Positions 8,843 to 17,817 of a DNA stretch of 64,000 nt are shown here, in pieces. The first letter of the stretch is position 1. Each line of letters opens with the position of its first letter. The position numbers and the translations under genes are program-made. The notes beneath the pieces were generated by a model. That model searched no databases. It was not told the origin of the DNA and saw nothing but the letters and a program-made list of their open reading frames with translations. Location of the stretch: assembly GCF_019748715.1 (NCBI RefSeq), contig NZ_JACLBZ010000039.1, positions 62,001 through 126,000 of the forward strand, given 5' to 3'. The stretch is from Sporosarcina aquimarina (GTDB lineage Bacteria > Bacillota > Bacilli > Bacillales_A > Planococcaceae).

Positions 8843-8871
8843 AAAAAAGCCGTCTGAAAGAGCAGACAGCC
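8843..8871 (-). terminator. Riboswitch-controlled terminator ahead of ykoE
   Basis: On the minus strand an 8-bp stem (complement of 8863-8870 and 8849-8856) is followed by six T residues (8843-8848). It lies between the TPP aptamer and ykoE, the expected place for an attenuator. Confidence 0.85.
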
Positions 8872-8883
8872 GAGGAGGGGACA

Positions 8884-9005
8884 TGCAGGTCCCGGATATT
8901 CCCTTCGAACGCTCTCTACGCTGGCATTACCCAGATCAGATTAACGGTCAGCAGTGGTTTTATCTGCTATCTCAGCCTGATTCACTCAAGCACCCGTACG
9001 GACAA
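8884..9005 (-). promoter_or_regulatory. TPP (thiamine pyrophosphate) riboswitch
   Basis: Read on the minus strand, the conserved THI-box elements appear in order: GGGTGC, GGCTGAGATAG, GACC, then CTGATCTGGGTAATGCCAGC with GTAG following. This is the core of the TPP aptamer. It precedes a terminator hairpin and ykoEDC. The outer limits are approximate because the P1 stem is not clear-cut. Confidence 0.95.
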
Positions 9006-9111
9006 TTATGTAAGCAGTCATAGTATACAACAGTCTAATTTATCTGGCAACCTGAGGCGCGATAGACTACATGTTAAAAAGTGCGAATTTGTAGCTGTGT
9101 TATTGTTATTC

Positions 9112-9150
9112 AAAAAGCGTCTACTCTGTAATTAGAGAAGACGCTTTTAT
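9112..9150 (-). terminator. Terminator downstream of the chemoreceptor gene
   Basis: AAGCGTCT and its complement AGACGCTT form a stem closed by a further ACTCT/AGAGA pairing, with T-rich sequence on both sides, so it may act on both strands. It follows the minus-strand chemoreceptor gene by about 25 bp. Confidence 0.75.
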
Positions 9151-9175
9151 TGGTGTGTTTGAAAGATATGTGATT

Positions 9176-10861
9176 TTAGAGTTTGAATCGCTGCATCAGT
9201 AGATTCAATTCCTCTGCTAGCTTTGCTAAATCATTGGAGTTATTAGCGACTTCCTCCATGGCGCTGCTTGCTTGTTCGGATGAGGCAGACGTTTCTTCTA
9301 CCCCGGCTGCAGATTGCTCGGTGATTGCTGCAATTTCTTCTATAGAACTGCGCATTTCCTGGCCATTTGCTGAAATGTCGTTTAAGTCTTCAGCTATACT
9401 GTGAATTCGATTCGCCATTTCTGTAACAGCTGTACTGATTTTATCGAATGTTTCACCCGTTTGTTTAATTTGGCTTGTTCCTTCTTCGACTTCTTTATAC
9501 CCGTGCTGCAGTGAATCTGTTACTGTTCTGGATTCATTTTGAATGCGGTTGACGATATCTGTAATGTTTGTGACAGATGAAGAAGATTGCTCTGCAAGTT
9601 TTCTCACTTCATCCGCTACGACTGCGAAGCCTTTCCCATGCTCGCCAGCTCGCGCAGCCTCAATTGCGGCATTCAATGCCAATAAATTCGTCTGGCCCGC
9701 AATGTCTTGAATGACAGAAACTAGTTCAGAGATTTCTTGCGTGTGCTGATCCAATCCTTCTACTTTAACAACGGCATCGTGAACGATTTGATCAATCACA
9801 GCCATTTGCTTGGAGGAAGAATTCATCAATTCACTTCCTTGGTTCGTCATCTCAAGAACCGAAGTGGAAGATTTTTGTACATGCATACCATTTTCATTGG
9901 CTTCCATCACTTTTGCTACGAAAGTTTCCATGGAGGATGACAAAATCGTGGCGTTATCGGCTTGAGACTCTGTGCCGTTTGCTAAGTCTTCCATCGTTAT
10001 GGCAATTTGGGCCGTGCCTGCTTTTACTTCATTTGCTGATTGAGTCAATTCTTCACTTTGTGTAGACACAGTTTCGGCCACATGATTGATTTCATCTAAT
10101 AAATGACGAGTGCTGGCACTCATTTCATTCGTCGATGCGATTAATTGGCCGATTTCATCTTTAAGATGTGTTTCCATAGGCTCGCTACTTAAATCTCCGC
10201 TCGTAATGAGTTTCATTCGATTCATGACGATTCGGAGTGGTCTTGAAATCGAGTTAGCTGTAATTATAGCCGTGGCTATGCTTAAAAGAATGACTAGAAC
10301 AATTACTCCAGTGACAATAAGTAATGTCGTTTTCCCGTTTGCTAGCATATTTTTCTCTAAATCAATAATAAAATTTTCTCGGTTTTTAGCTGCTTCTTCG
10401 TAAGACGACATTAAACTACGAGCTTCATCAGTCATCGACATAACATTACGAAGAGCTTCCTCTTCATTTCCTCTTTCATATTCAGCGAATACTTGTTCAG
10501 TAACAAAATTACGCCATTCAACCGTTCTTTCGAATAGGTTAATACTTTCTTGGGTTCCCCCTAGTTTTTTTAAAGATGATTGACGATTTTCACTTTTTTC
10601 GGTGTAGCTATTAAACAACTCTTTAAAACTGTCGTCACCTGTCAGAATGAAACCACGAGACGCTGCGAGTTGATTCGCCATATCCAGAGATAGCTGTTCA
10701 TCTATAATTAAAAGTGGCAGTTCTTTATCTAAAACCGCTTTCGTTAAGTTATTAGAATGATTTAATGTGTAAACGATATAAACACCTAATAAAACAATTA
10801 AAATGACTACAGTAGAAAATCCAAACAACATTTTTCCCCGTATGCTTTTGAATGTGCCCAT
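9176..10861 (-). CDS. Methyl-accepting chemotaxis protein
   Basis: Chemoreceptor of 561 residues. A membrane segment at about 10-32 is followed by an extracellular helical-bundle sensor (about 33-180, CHASE3/4HB-like, with '[17 protein letters not shown]'), a second membrane segment at about 178-202, a HAMP domain ('[20 protein letters not shown]') and a long cytoplasmic signalling coiled coil. The hairpin tip that contacts CheA and CheW is '[20 protein letters not shown]' followed by [20 protein letters not shown], essentially the family consensus. AAGGAT lies just before the ATG. It is a single gene with its own terminator. No ligand can be assigned. Helical-bundle sensors of this kind often detect small organic acids or act as general stress sensors. 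Confidence 0.95.
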   Translation of the reverse strand: MGTFKSIRGKMLFGFSTVVILIVLLGVYIVYTLNHSNNLTKAVLDKELPLLIIDEQLSLDMANQLAASRGFILTGDDSFKELFNSYTEKSENRQSSLKKLGGTQESINLFERTVEWRNFVTEQVFAEYERGNEEEALRNVMSMTDEARSLMSSYEEAAKNRENFIIDLEKNMLANGKTTLLIVTGVIVLVILLSIATAIITANSISRPLRIVMNRMKLITSGDLSSEPMETHLKDEIGQLIASTNEMSASTRHLLDEINHVAETVSTQSEELTQSANEVKAGTAQIAITMEDLANGTESQADNATILSSSMETFVAKVMEANENGMHVQKSSTSVLEMTNQGSELMNSSSKQMAVIDQIVHDAVVKVEGLDQHTQEISELVSVIQDIAGQTNLLALNAAIEAARAGEHGKGFAVVADEVRKLAEQSSSSVTNITDIVNRIQNESRTVTDSLQHGYKEVEEGTSQIKQTGETFDKISTAVTEMANRIHSIAEDLNDISANGQEMRSSIEEIAAITEQSAAGVEETSASSEQASSAMEEVANNSNDLAKLAEELNLLMQRFKL

Positions 10862-11211
10862 TATTATCCTTATTCCCTTCTTATTTCATAGAGTTTCTTT
10901 TACCTATAAAACTGAAGAACTATTGATGTTTAAATAGAACTAAAAGTAATAAGTAAGTAATTCAATTATACCATTTATTTCTGTTGTTATCTATAGAGTG
11001 GTAGGAAAGACTAAAAATATAGTTAATAAAAGGCTGAGCAAAGTAATGGTAAAGGTGAGGGTGAGATCACCCAAGTAACGATATAATGAAGAAGTATGCA
11101 TGCAATTAGATAGCTTGCAGTGTACTATTTATTTATGGAATTGTAGATGATAAGCTAATACCATTCAATTATGAAGTTAAATTAGTTGGAACATCATGAG
11201 AGGAGAACAAT
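10862..11211. other. 350-bp intergenic region between divergent chemoreceptor and SulP genes
   Basis: AT-rich region without a credible gene. It must hold the promoters of both flanking genes. The only notable element is the palindrome GGGTGA-GA-TCACCC at 11059-11072, a possible operator; no T run follows it, so it is unlikely to be a terminator. Confidence 0.5.
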
Positions 11212-12621
11212 ATGCATACTTTTAAACAGCAATGGCTTGGGAATGTCCGTGCTGATCTTTTGGCAGGCATTGTTGTAGGACTGGCACTTATTCCGGAAGC
11301 TCTGGCTTTTGCGTTTATCGTCGGTGTCGATCCGCGTGTCGCGCTCTATGCTTCCTTCACCATTGCGGTCATCACATCATTTGTTGGCGGCCGTCCCGGT
11401 CTAATTTCAGCTGCGACTGGTGCGATGGCTTTGGTTCTTGTCAGTTTGATGGCGAATCACGGCTTACAATATGTACTTGCAGCCACTATTTTAACAGGGA
11501 TTATTCAATTAATCTTAGGGAGTCTGGGTGTTGCGAATTTAATGCGCTTCATTCCAAACTCCGTCATGCTCGGATTCGTCAATGCCTTGGGAATTATGAT
11601 TTTTATTACGCAAATGCCCTATTTGCTTGGGTCGAGCATGATGACCTATATATTCGCAGTGGTTACTTTAATTTTAGTGTATGCAGTTCCGCGGTTTTTC
11701 ACGGCAATTCCTGCACCGTTGATTGCGATTGTCGTTATGACGACAGTAGCCCTTTTAAGTGGAGTGAAATTGCAGACGATCGGGGATTTGGGAACAATGC
11801 CAAGTTCATTGCCTATGTTTTTTCTGCCGGATATCCCGCTGAACCTCGAAACGCTGAAAATCATTCTGCCGTATTCCTTGGCTTTATCGGTTGTCGGTTT
11901 ACTGGAATCATTACTGACATCTCAGGTGTTGGACGATATGACGGCTACACCGAGTAATAAAAATAGAGAAGCGCGCGGACAAGGGATCGCCAACTTCATC
12001 ACTGGTTTTTTTGGCGGCATGGCAGGCTGTGCGTTGATTGGTCAGTCGGTCATCAATATTAAATCAGGAGGCAGGGGACGTTTATCCACATTGACTGCAG
12101 GCGTGTTCCTGATTTTTTTAATTATTGTTTTGGGAGATGTGGTTGTCAAAATTCCAATGCCTGTTCTTGCCGGAGTCATGATTATGGTAAGTATGACAAC
12201 GTTTAATTGGGGATCATTCAAGTTTTTGAGACAAGCACCGAAATCGGAATCAATTGTAATGCTGATTACCGTTGCGATTATTTTATATACACATAATTTA
12301 GCGATTGGCGTGGTGATTGGTGTGATTTTAAGCGCACTGTTCTTTGTCGCTAAAATATCTCGTGTGACAGTGACGAAAAATGCAGGGGTATATCGGATTA
12401 AAGGGCCATTGTTTTTTGCCTCCACTACAAAATTCATTCAATCATTTGATGATACGGCAGAAAAGGAAATCATCATCGATTTTGGAGATAGCCAGCTTTG
12501 GGATGAATCTGCAGTCGGGGCAATATTCAAGGTGAAGCAGAAGCTGGAGGCGAAAGGTACGGATGTTACTATTCGAGGATTGAATGCTTCCAGTGAAATT
12601 TTATATAAAAAATTACTCTGA
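11212..12621 (+). CDS. SulP family inorganic anion transporter with STAS domain
   Basis: Membrane transporter of 469 residues: about 11-12 hydrophobic segments (residues 20-385) and a C-terminal STAS domain (about 390-465, ending with '[20 protein letters not shown]'). The N-terminal '[20 protein letters not shown]' and '[11 protein letters not shown]' match the SulP signature regions. This shorter bacterial subgroup carries sulfate, bicarbonate or other anions; the substrate cannot be decided here. GAGAGGAGA precedes the ATG. It forms an operon with a universal stress protein gene 12 bp downstream, a pairing also seen for other SulP genes, where UspA-like proteins may bind nucleotides and modulate transport (inference). 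Confidence 0.92.
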   Translation: MHTFKQQWLGNVRADLLAGIVVGLALIPEALAFAFIVGVDPRVALYASFTIAVITSFVGGRPGLISAATGAMALVLVSLMANHGLQYVLAATILTGIIQLILGSLGVANLMRFIPNSVMLGFVNALGIMIFITQMPYLLGSSMMTYIFAVVTLILVYAVPRFFTAIPAPLIAIVVMTTVALLSGVKLQTIGDLGTMPSSLPMFFLPDIPLNLETLKIILPYSLALSVVGLLESLLTSQVLDDMTATPSNKNREARGQGIANFITGFFGGMAGCALIGQSVINIKSGGRGRLSTLTAGVFLIFLIIVLGDVVVKIPMPVLAGVMIMVSMTTFNWGSFKFLRQAPKSESIVMLITVAIILYTHNLAIGVVIGVILSALFFVAKISRVTVTKNAGVYRIKGPLFFASTTKFIQSFDDTAEKEIIIDFGDSQLWDESAVGAIFKVKQKLEAKGTDVTIRGLNASSEILYKKLL

Positions 12622-12633
12622 GGGGGAATTTAT

Positions 12634-13047
12634 ATGAAGATAGCTGTAGCGGTCGATGGTTCTGAAAATGCTCTGCGTGCCGCAAAACATGCGGTTATGC
12701 TTGCTCAATACTTGCCTGGAGCAAATTTAGAGATTATCTATGTACAGGATTATAGTAAGGCAAAAGATGAGCGGCTGCTGTCGCAGAGTCCGGAAAGCCT
12801 ATCGCTAAAACGTGAGCAAAAAGTGCAACCGATTTTAGAGTATGCACGAGAGGCAGGCGTAAATGCAAGAAGCACGATGCTGAAAGGGAATCCGAGCCTG
12901 GAAATCATCAAGTATGTGAACGCGGAGAAAATAGACAAACTCGTCATCGGCAGCCGTGGTTTGAATGCGTTCCAAGAGATGGTGCTTGGAAGTGTCAGTC
13001 ACAAAGTATTGAAGCATGTGGACTGTCCTGTTACGGTAGTGAAATGA
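12634..13047 (+). CDS. Universal stress protein (UspA family)
   Basis: Single-domain Usp protein of 137 residues, cytosolic. The N-terminal strand 'MKIAVAVDGSENALRAAKHA' with the conserved Asp, and the C-terminal ATP-binding motif 'IGSRGLNAFQEMVLGSVSHK' (G-2x-G-9x-G-S form), indicate the ATP-binding subclass. It follows the SulP gene after 12 bp, with AGGGGG as ribosome binding site, and precedes a strong terminator, so the two genes form a closed transcription unit. Confidence 0.93.
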   Translation: MKIAVAVDGSENALRAAKHAVMLAQYLPGANLEIIYVQDYSKAKDERLLSQSPESLSLKREQKVQPILEYAREAGVNARSTMLKGNPSLEIIKYVNAEKIDKLVIGSRGLNAFQEMVLGSVSHKVLKHVDCPVTVVK

Positions 13048-13065
13048 AAATTAGTATTATACGTT

Positions 13066-13102
13066 AGGTACTTGCAAATTTATTTTGCATGTACCTTTTT
13101 TT
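13066..13102 (+). terminator. Terminator of the SulP-UspA operon
   Basis: AGGTACTTGCAAA (13066-13078) pairs with TTTTGCATGTACCT (13083-13096), with a bulge, followed by a run of T to 13102. Confidence 0.85.
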
Positions 13103-13126
13103 CATTGTGCAGTGTAAAGAAATAGA

Positions 13127-13744
13127 TTAATCGTTTTGGTATAGACCTCTTTTCAACATATTAATTTCTAGTGTGTATCTTTTTAACGCTTCATCAGGAG
13201 TTAGTTGCATAGCAAAGCTTTGAACTATATTTTGGAATGTCACAGCTTTGATTATATTCATCAGGTGAAGTAATTCTCGTTCATTCTCGATAGCCATTTT
13301 TTTGGTGTCAACTAATTCCAAAAGCTCTGATCGCCGAGCCATAAAGTTTTCCAAGTCGGTATGGTTTGTAAATGCCTTTCCCACTTTATGATTCATATTT
13401 AAAAACGCGTTTTTAAAGAAGATACGGTGCTCTTCACTTTGGAAATCATGTAGCATCGATTGAAAGACACTAATAAAAGTATCTAGCAAGTCCCCATTGT
13501 TCAGTTTTAGTTGCAAGGTAAACCTCTCATTATTTCGCTTTACATATTCCTCTAAAATATAGAAAAATAAGTCCTCTAAATCCTCGAAATATTGATAAAA
13601 ACTTCCCCTCGGTATTTTTGCGCTTTTAATAATATTGGAAATGACTGCTTCATGTAATGGAACTCTGGAAAATTCGTTCTTCGCTGCATTCAGTAAGTTA
13701 TCTTGTTTTTCAGCAGGTAAATTAAAAAAAGTTTGCTTTGGCAT
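13127..13744 (-). CDS. TetR family transcriptional regulator
   Basis: A 205-residue repressor with an N-terminal TetR helix-turn-helix ('VISNIIKSAKIPRGSFYQYF', about residues 29-48) and a helical ligand-binding C-terminal domain. The ATG at 13744 is chosen because GGGAGG lies 6 nt upstream; an upstream GTG overlaps that site. It is divergent from a pair of ABC exporter genes. The 245 bp between them contain three copies of TGACA-N3-TGTCA, which are good candidates for its operators. By position it most likely represses the exporter until an exported compound binds (inference from TetR-efflux pairs). Confidence 0.9.
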   Translation of the reverse strand: MPKQTFFNLPAEKQDNLLNAAKNEFSRVPLHEAVISNIIKSAKIPRGSFYQYFEDLEDLFFYILEEYVKRNNERFTLQLKLNNGDLLDTFISVFQSMLHDFQSEEHRIFFKNAFLNMNHKVGKAFTNHTDLENFMARRSELLELVDTKKMAIENERELLHLMNIIKAVTFQNIVQSFAMQLTPDEALKRYTLEINMLKRGLYQND

Positions 13745-13829
13745 GATTGGCCTCCCACTCAAATTGGTAAGCGATAATACGTCATAAATCTATGATAAAT
13801 CGCGGCGTGGGACGTGTCAATATAAAAAG

Positions 13830-13842
13830 TGACAGCATGTCA
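13830..13842 (+). promoter_or_regulatory. Operator copy 1 upstream of the ABC exporter
   Basis: TGACA-GCA-TGTCA, a perfect palindrome, 22 bp (about two helical turns) upstream of copy 2. Confidence 0.6.
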
Positions 13843-13850
13843 TCTATTCG

Positions 13851-13879
13851 TTGACATGCTGTCTTGCGTCATTTATTAT
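13851..13879 (+). promoter_or_regulatory. ABC exporter promoter with operator copy 2 over the -35 box
   Basis: The -35 TTGACA (13851-13856) and -10 TATTAT (13874-13879) are separated by 17 nt. The palindrome TGACA-TGC-TGTC(T) at 13852-13864 covers the -35 box, so a bound repressor would exclude RNA polymerase. Confidence 0.65.
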
Positions 13880-13896
13880 AAATTAGTAGTAACGAG

Positions 13897-13909
13897 TGAC
13901 ACGTTGTCA
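13897..13909 (+). promoter_or_regulatory. Operator copy 3 downstream of the exporter promoter
   Basis: TGACA-CGT-TGTCA, extended by G and C to GTGACACGTTGTCAC (13896-13910). It lies just after the expected transcription start, 45 bp from copy 2. Confidence 0.6.
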
Positions 13910-13989
13910 CATGTAAGTGATTACTCATAGTCAGCTTCTTCTAAAATCGCTGTGCTTCTAAATCTCTAAAGAATTGAGGAATCCATAGA

Positions 13990-15714
13990 ATGATTAAAAT
14001 CCTGAAAAATTTATCCGTCTATAAATGGATGGTCGCTGCAATCTTTGGACTTGTTTTCATTCAGGCAATGTCCGAATTGTATTTGCCGACGCTGATGGCG
14101 GATATTATCGATAAAGGTGTTGTGGTAGGAGACATCCCCTACATATGGAAGATCGGCGGACTGATGCTCGTAGTCTCTGCACTTAGTGCTATAGCATCCA
14201 TTGCCGTCAGCTTTTACTCATCAAAAACTGCGATGGGACTGGGCAGGGACATTCGTCGCAAAGTATTTACTCATGTTGAGAATTTTTCACAGCAAGACTT
14301 TGATAAATTAGGCACGGCCTCCCTTATCACGAGGACGACCAATGACATTACACAAGTGCAGCAAGTGGTCATTATGATTCTTCGTATGGTGTTAACCGCA
14401 CCGATTATGTTTGTTGGCGGTTTGATCATGGCGTTATCCAAGGACATGAAATTATCGCTTGTCATCGTAGCGACCATGCCGTTGTTAGTCGGGTTAATTT
14501 TATTTATATTGCACAAAGGGATTCCGCTCTTCAAAGCTGTTCAAAAAAGAATCGATCGTTTGAATCTAGTATTACGTGAGAATCTAACGGGTGTGCGGGT
14601 CGTTCGCGCGTTTAACCGTGAAAAAGATGAGCAAGTTCGATTGCGCGGAGCAAATGAGGATTTACGAGACGTTTCGATTAAAGTAAACAAAGTGATGGCG
14701 TTTATGATGCCGGTTATGATGCTCGTAATGAATTTGACTGTTGTAGGAATCATTTGGTTCGGTGGAATCCGAATTGATAATGGGGCCATGCAGATAGGAG
14801 ATTTAATGGCATATATTCAATATGTAATGCTGATTATGTCGTCGCTTGTCATGGCTTCAATGATGTTTATCATGATTCCACGTGCTGCAGTTTCCGCGAA
14901 CCGGATTAATGAAGTGCTTGAAATGGTACCGACATTTTTGGATGAAGGGACAGAAAAGGCGGACAGGGAACGCGCGACACTTCAGTTTGATCAAGTATCA
15001 TTTAGCTATCCAGGCGCTGAAGAGCAAGCATTATCGAATATTAGTTTTAAATCAAAAGCTGGAGAAGTGACTGCAATTATCGGCGGTACGGGAGCCGGAA
15101 AAACAACATTGGTTAATTTAATTCCGCGATTCTATGAAGTGGCGAGCGGAACGATCCGAGTTAACGGTGTGGAAATTAAAGATTCCTCACAGGAAGAAAT
15201 CCGTTCGAAAATTGGCTTTGTCCCTCAAAAAGCTTTGCTCTTTTCAGGGACGATTGCAGAAAATATCCGTTTTGGTAAAGAAGATGCAACACAAAGTGAA
15301 ATTGAACATGCGGCTGAGATTGCACAAGCAACCAGTTTCATTGAGCAATTGAAAGATGGATATGAATCCGTTATTTCACAAGGCGGTTCGAATTTATCCG
15401 GTGGACAAAAGCAGCGTCTTGCGATTGCACGTGCGCTCGTTCGCAAACCAGATATATATGTATTTGATGATAGCTTTTCAGCACTCGACTACAAGACCGA
15501 TGCCAATTTACGTGCGGCATTAAAAGAAGAAACGAAAGATGCAACTGTCGTAATCGTTGCACAGCGCGTAAGTTCAGTGATGGATGCGGATCGAATCATC
15601 GTCCTCGATCATGGAAAAGTTGCAGGGATTGGGACGCATGAAGAACTACTTCAAACAAATGAAGTGTACCAAGAAATCGTCGAATCTCAGCTGACAGAGG
15701 AGGATATCGCATGA
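13990..15714 (+). CDS. ABC exporter half-transporter, degenerate-site subunit (YheI/BmrC-like)
   Basis: Half-size ABC exporter of 574 residues: six membrane helices (about 15-310) followed by an ATPase domain with Walker A 'GGTGAGKTT', signature 'LSGGQKQR' and Walker B 'YVFDDSFSALD'. The residue after the Walker B aspartate is Asp, not the catalytic Glu, as in BmrC-type subunits of heterodimeric exporters, so this chain should contribute the degenerate ATP site. Its stop overlaps the start of the partner gene by 4 bp (ATGA). Together they probably form a multidrug or lipid-linked exporter under control of the divergent TetR gene. Confidence 0.92.
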   Translation: MIKILKNLSVYKWMVAAIFGLVFIQAMSELYLPTLMADIIDKGVVVGDIPYIWKIGGLMLVVSALSAIASIAVSFYSSKTAMGLGRDIRRKVFTHVENFSQQDFDKLGTASLITRTTNDITQVQQVVIMILRMVLTAPIMFVGGLIMALSKDMKLSLVIVATMPLLVGLILFILHKGIPLFKAVQKRIDRLNLVLRENLTGVRVVRAFNREKDEQVRLRGANEDLRDVSIKVNKVMAFMMPVMMLVMNLTVVGIIWFGGIRIDNGAMQIGDLMAYIQYVMLIMSSLVMASMMFIMIPRAAVSANRINEVLEMVPTFLDEGTEKADRERATLQFDQVSFSYPGAEEQALSNISFKSKAGEVTAIIGGTGAGKTTLVNLIPRFYEVASGTIRVNGVEIKDSSQEEIRSKIGFVPQKALLFSGTIAENIRFGKEDATQSEIEHAAEIAQATSFIEQLKDGYESVISQGGSNLSGGQKQRLAIARALVRKPDIYVFDDSFSALDYKTDANLRAALKEETKDATVVIVAQRVSSVMDADRIIVLDHGKVAGIGTHEELLQTNEVYQEIVESQLTEEDIA

Positions 15715-17570
15715 GCGAACATAAACAGCGACCATCTCACGGCGGACCGGGCGGTGGTCCTGGCGGCGGAAATATGATGATGGCGGGTCAGAAGCCAAAA
15801 GATTTTAAAGGAACTTTTCGTAGACTATTAGGCTATTTGAAACCTCATCGCGGCAAGTTAATCACCGTGTTTTTTGCAGCAGTTTTGAGTACGGTTTTTA
15901 TGGTTCTGGGTCCGAAGGTGATGGGGAATGCCATTACTGAGCTATTTGAAGGTGCGTATGGAAAGTTTAATGGAATTCCTGATGCGTCTATCGATTTCGG
16001 AGCAATTGGCAAATTGCTATTATTGCTAGCAGGCTTGTACGTTACGAGCAGCGTATTCAGCTACATTCAACAGTTCATTATGGCCAGTGTATCTCAAAAG
16101 ACGGTCTTCGATTTACGTGAAGATGTCAATCATAAGCTGGAGAAACTTCCGCTTAAGTATTACGATGGGCATCCTTTTGGTGATACATTAAGCCGTATGA
16201 CGAATGATATCGATACAATCGGCAGTACTTTGCAGCAAACAATTACGCAGTTTATCACATCGGTCGTGACGATTGTCGGTATTCTTGCGATGATGTTATG
16301 GATCAGTCCGATGCTGACGATTATTGCGCTCGTGACACTACCGTTATCCATCTTTGTAATTCGTCCGTTTTTGAAACGTTCTCAAAAGCACTTCGCGGAT
16401 CAGCAAAGGACGCTAGGAAATTTGAACGGCCATATTGAAGAAATGTACACAGGTCATCAAGTTGTTAAAGTATTTGGTCACGAGAAAAAGGCTATTGCTG
16501 AATTTGAAGATGTTAATGAACAGCTATACGACGCAGGACGGCGTGCCCAATTTATTTCAGGTATTATCATGCCGGCGATGACGCTGATCGGGAACTTAAG
16601 CTATGTACTGATTTGTGTAATCGGTGGGATATTAGTTACGCAGCGTGCGATTTCAATTGGTGATATTCAAGCGTTCATTACGTATATGAAGCAATTTACA
16701 CAGCCGATTACGCAAACGGCGAACATCGCGAATATTATTCAATCCACGATCGCAGCAGCAGAGCGGGTATTTGAGTTGTTGGATGAGGAAGAGGAAATTA
16801 GCGAAGTGACCACAGTGCGTTTGCAACATGCAAAAGGTGAAGTGGACTTTAAGCATGTAGACTTCGGTTACGCAGACGAATTATTGATTAAAGATATGAA
16901 TGTTCATGTGGCTCCCGGTCAGACCGTCGCCATTGTCGGGCCAACAGGTGCAGGGAAGACGACGATCATTAACTTGCTCATGCGCTTCTACGAGCTAAAT
17001 AACGGGACAATCAAAATTGATGGTATGGATACGCGAAAGATGTCACGCGAAGATTTGCGGACGACTTTTGGAATGGTATTGCAAGACACGTGGCTGTTTA
17101 ATGGCACGATCAAAGACAATATCGCCTATGGGAATAAACATGCGACTGATGAACAAATCTACGAAGCGGCACAAGTCACACGTGCGGATCAATTCATTCG
17201 GACGCTTCCAGAAGGCTATGATACCGTCTTAAATGAAGATGCATCGAATGTTTCACAAGGACAGAAACAGCTGATTACAATTGCACGCGCTGTTCTCGCT
17301 AATCCAACAATTATGATTCTGGATGAAGCAACGTCGAGTGTCGATACCCGAACGGAGTTGCTAATTCAGCAAGCAATGAACCAGTTAATGGAAGGCAGAA
17401 CCAGCTTCGTCATCGCACACCGCCTGTCTACAATACAAGGCGCAGATTTAATTTTAGTGATGGACCAAGGAAAAGTCATTGAGCAGGGAACGCATGAAGA
17501 ATTATTGGATCAACAAGGATTTTATGCGGATCTCTACAACAGTCAGTTTTCTGATAAACCAGCTGTCTAA
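15711..17570 (+). CDS. ABC exporter half-transporter, catalytic-site subunit (YheH/BmrD-like)
   Basis: Partner half-transporter of 619 residues. It begins with a Gly/Pro/Met-rich cytoplasmic tail ('GGPGGGPGGGNMMM'), a feature of many YheH-like proteins. Six membrane helices follow (about 45-345), then an ATPase domain with Walker A 'GPTGAGKTT', signature 'VSQGQKQL' and canonical Walker B 'IMILDEATSSVD' with the catalytic Glu. The signature is VSQGQ instead of LSGGQ, common in this subfamily. With the preceding gene it forms a heterodimer with one active and one degenerate site. A tandem structured repeat begins directly after its stop codon. Confidence 0.92.
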   Translation: MSEHKQRPSHGGPGGGPGGGNMMMAGQKPKDFKGTFRRLLGYLKPHRGKLITVFFAAVLSTVFMVLGPKVMGNAITELFEGAYGKFNGIPDASIDFGAIGKLLLLLAGLYVTSSVFSYIQQFIMASVSQKTVFDLREDVNHKLEKLPLKYYDGHPFGDTLSRMTNDIDTIGSTLQQTITQFITSVVTIVGILAMMLWISPMLTIIALVTLPLSIFVIRPFLKRSQKHFADQQRTLGNLNGHIEEMYTGHQVVKVFGHEKKAIAEFEDVNEQLYDAGRRAQFISGIIMPAMTLIGNLSYVLICVIGGILVTQRAISIGDIQAFITYMKQFTQPITQTANIANIIQSTIAAAERVFELLDEEEEISEVTTVRLQHAKGEVDFKHVDFGYADELLIKDMNVHVAPGQTVAIVGPTGAGKTTIINLLMRFYELNNGTIKIDGMDTRKMSREDLRTTFGMVLQDTWLFNGTIKDNIAYGNKHATDEQIYEAAQVTRADQFIRTLPEGYDTVLNEDASNVSQGQKQLITIARAVLANPTIMILDEATSSVDTRTELLIQQAMNQLMEGRTSFVIAHRLSTIQGADLILVMDQGKVIEQGTHEELLDQQGFYADLYNSQFSDKPAV

Positions 17571-17810
17571 CCAAAAGTGGAAAGCGCCGTCTAGCCTCGA
17601 CAGGCGTTGGAGGCTCTACCACAAAGGCGTTCTTTGCCTTTTTGGCAGAGTCGAAACGACCCAAGAGGCTGGTGCTTGGAACTGGATGAACCAAAAGTGG
17701 AAAGCGCCGTCTAGCCTCGACAGACGTTGGAGGCTCTACCACAAAGGCGTTCTTTGCCTTTTTGGCAGAGTCGAAACGACCGGAGGAGCTGGCGCTTGGA
17801 ACTGGAGCGA
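17571..17810 (+). repeat. Tandem duplication of a 120-bp structured repeat
   Basis: Two near-identical 120-bp units (17571-17690 and 17691-17810) differ at few positions. Each holds nested complementary segments: AGCCTC pairing with GAGGCT about 11 nt later, AAAGGC pairing with GCCTTT, and an outer AGCGCC that pairs with GGCGCT near the end of unit 2. This structure, its higher GC content and its place right behind a stop codon resemble the small dispersed hairpin repeats of Bacillales genomes. No transposase or target duplication is visible. Each unit is a multiple of three and happens to stay open in the frame of the downstream gene. Confidence 0.85.
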
Positions 17811-17817
17811 TAAGAGG

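Noticed and set aside
11059..11072. Terminator at GGGTGA-GA-TCACCC
   Set aside because: The stem is short, no T run follows, and it lies between two divergent genes where no transcript should end. It is noted only as a possible operator.
17571..17810. Insertion sequence or CRISPR array at the repeat
   Set aside because: There are only two adjacent units, with no transposase, no regular short repeats with unique spacers, and no visible target duplication.
17479..17817. Extending the alarmone synthetase upstream through the tandem repeat
   Set aside because: The added residues are encoded by the structured repeat and the end of the exporter gene, are duplicated in 40-residue blocks, and do not resemble the family. 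A start with an acceptable ribosome binding site exists at 17818.
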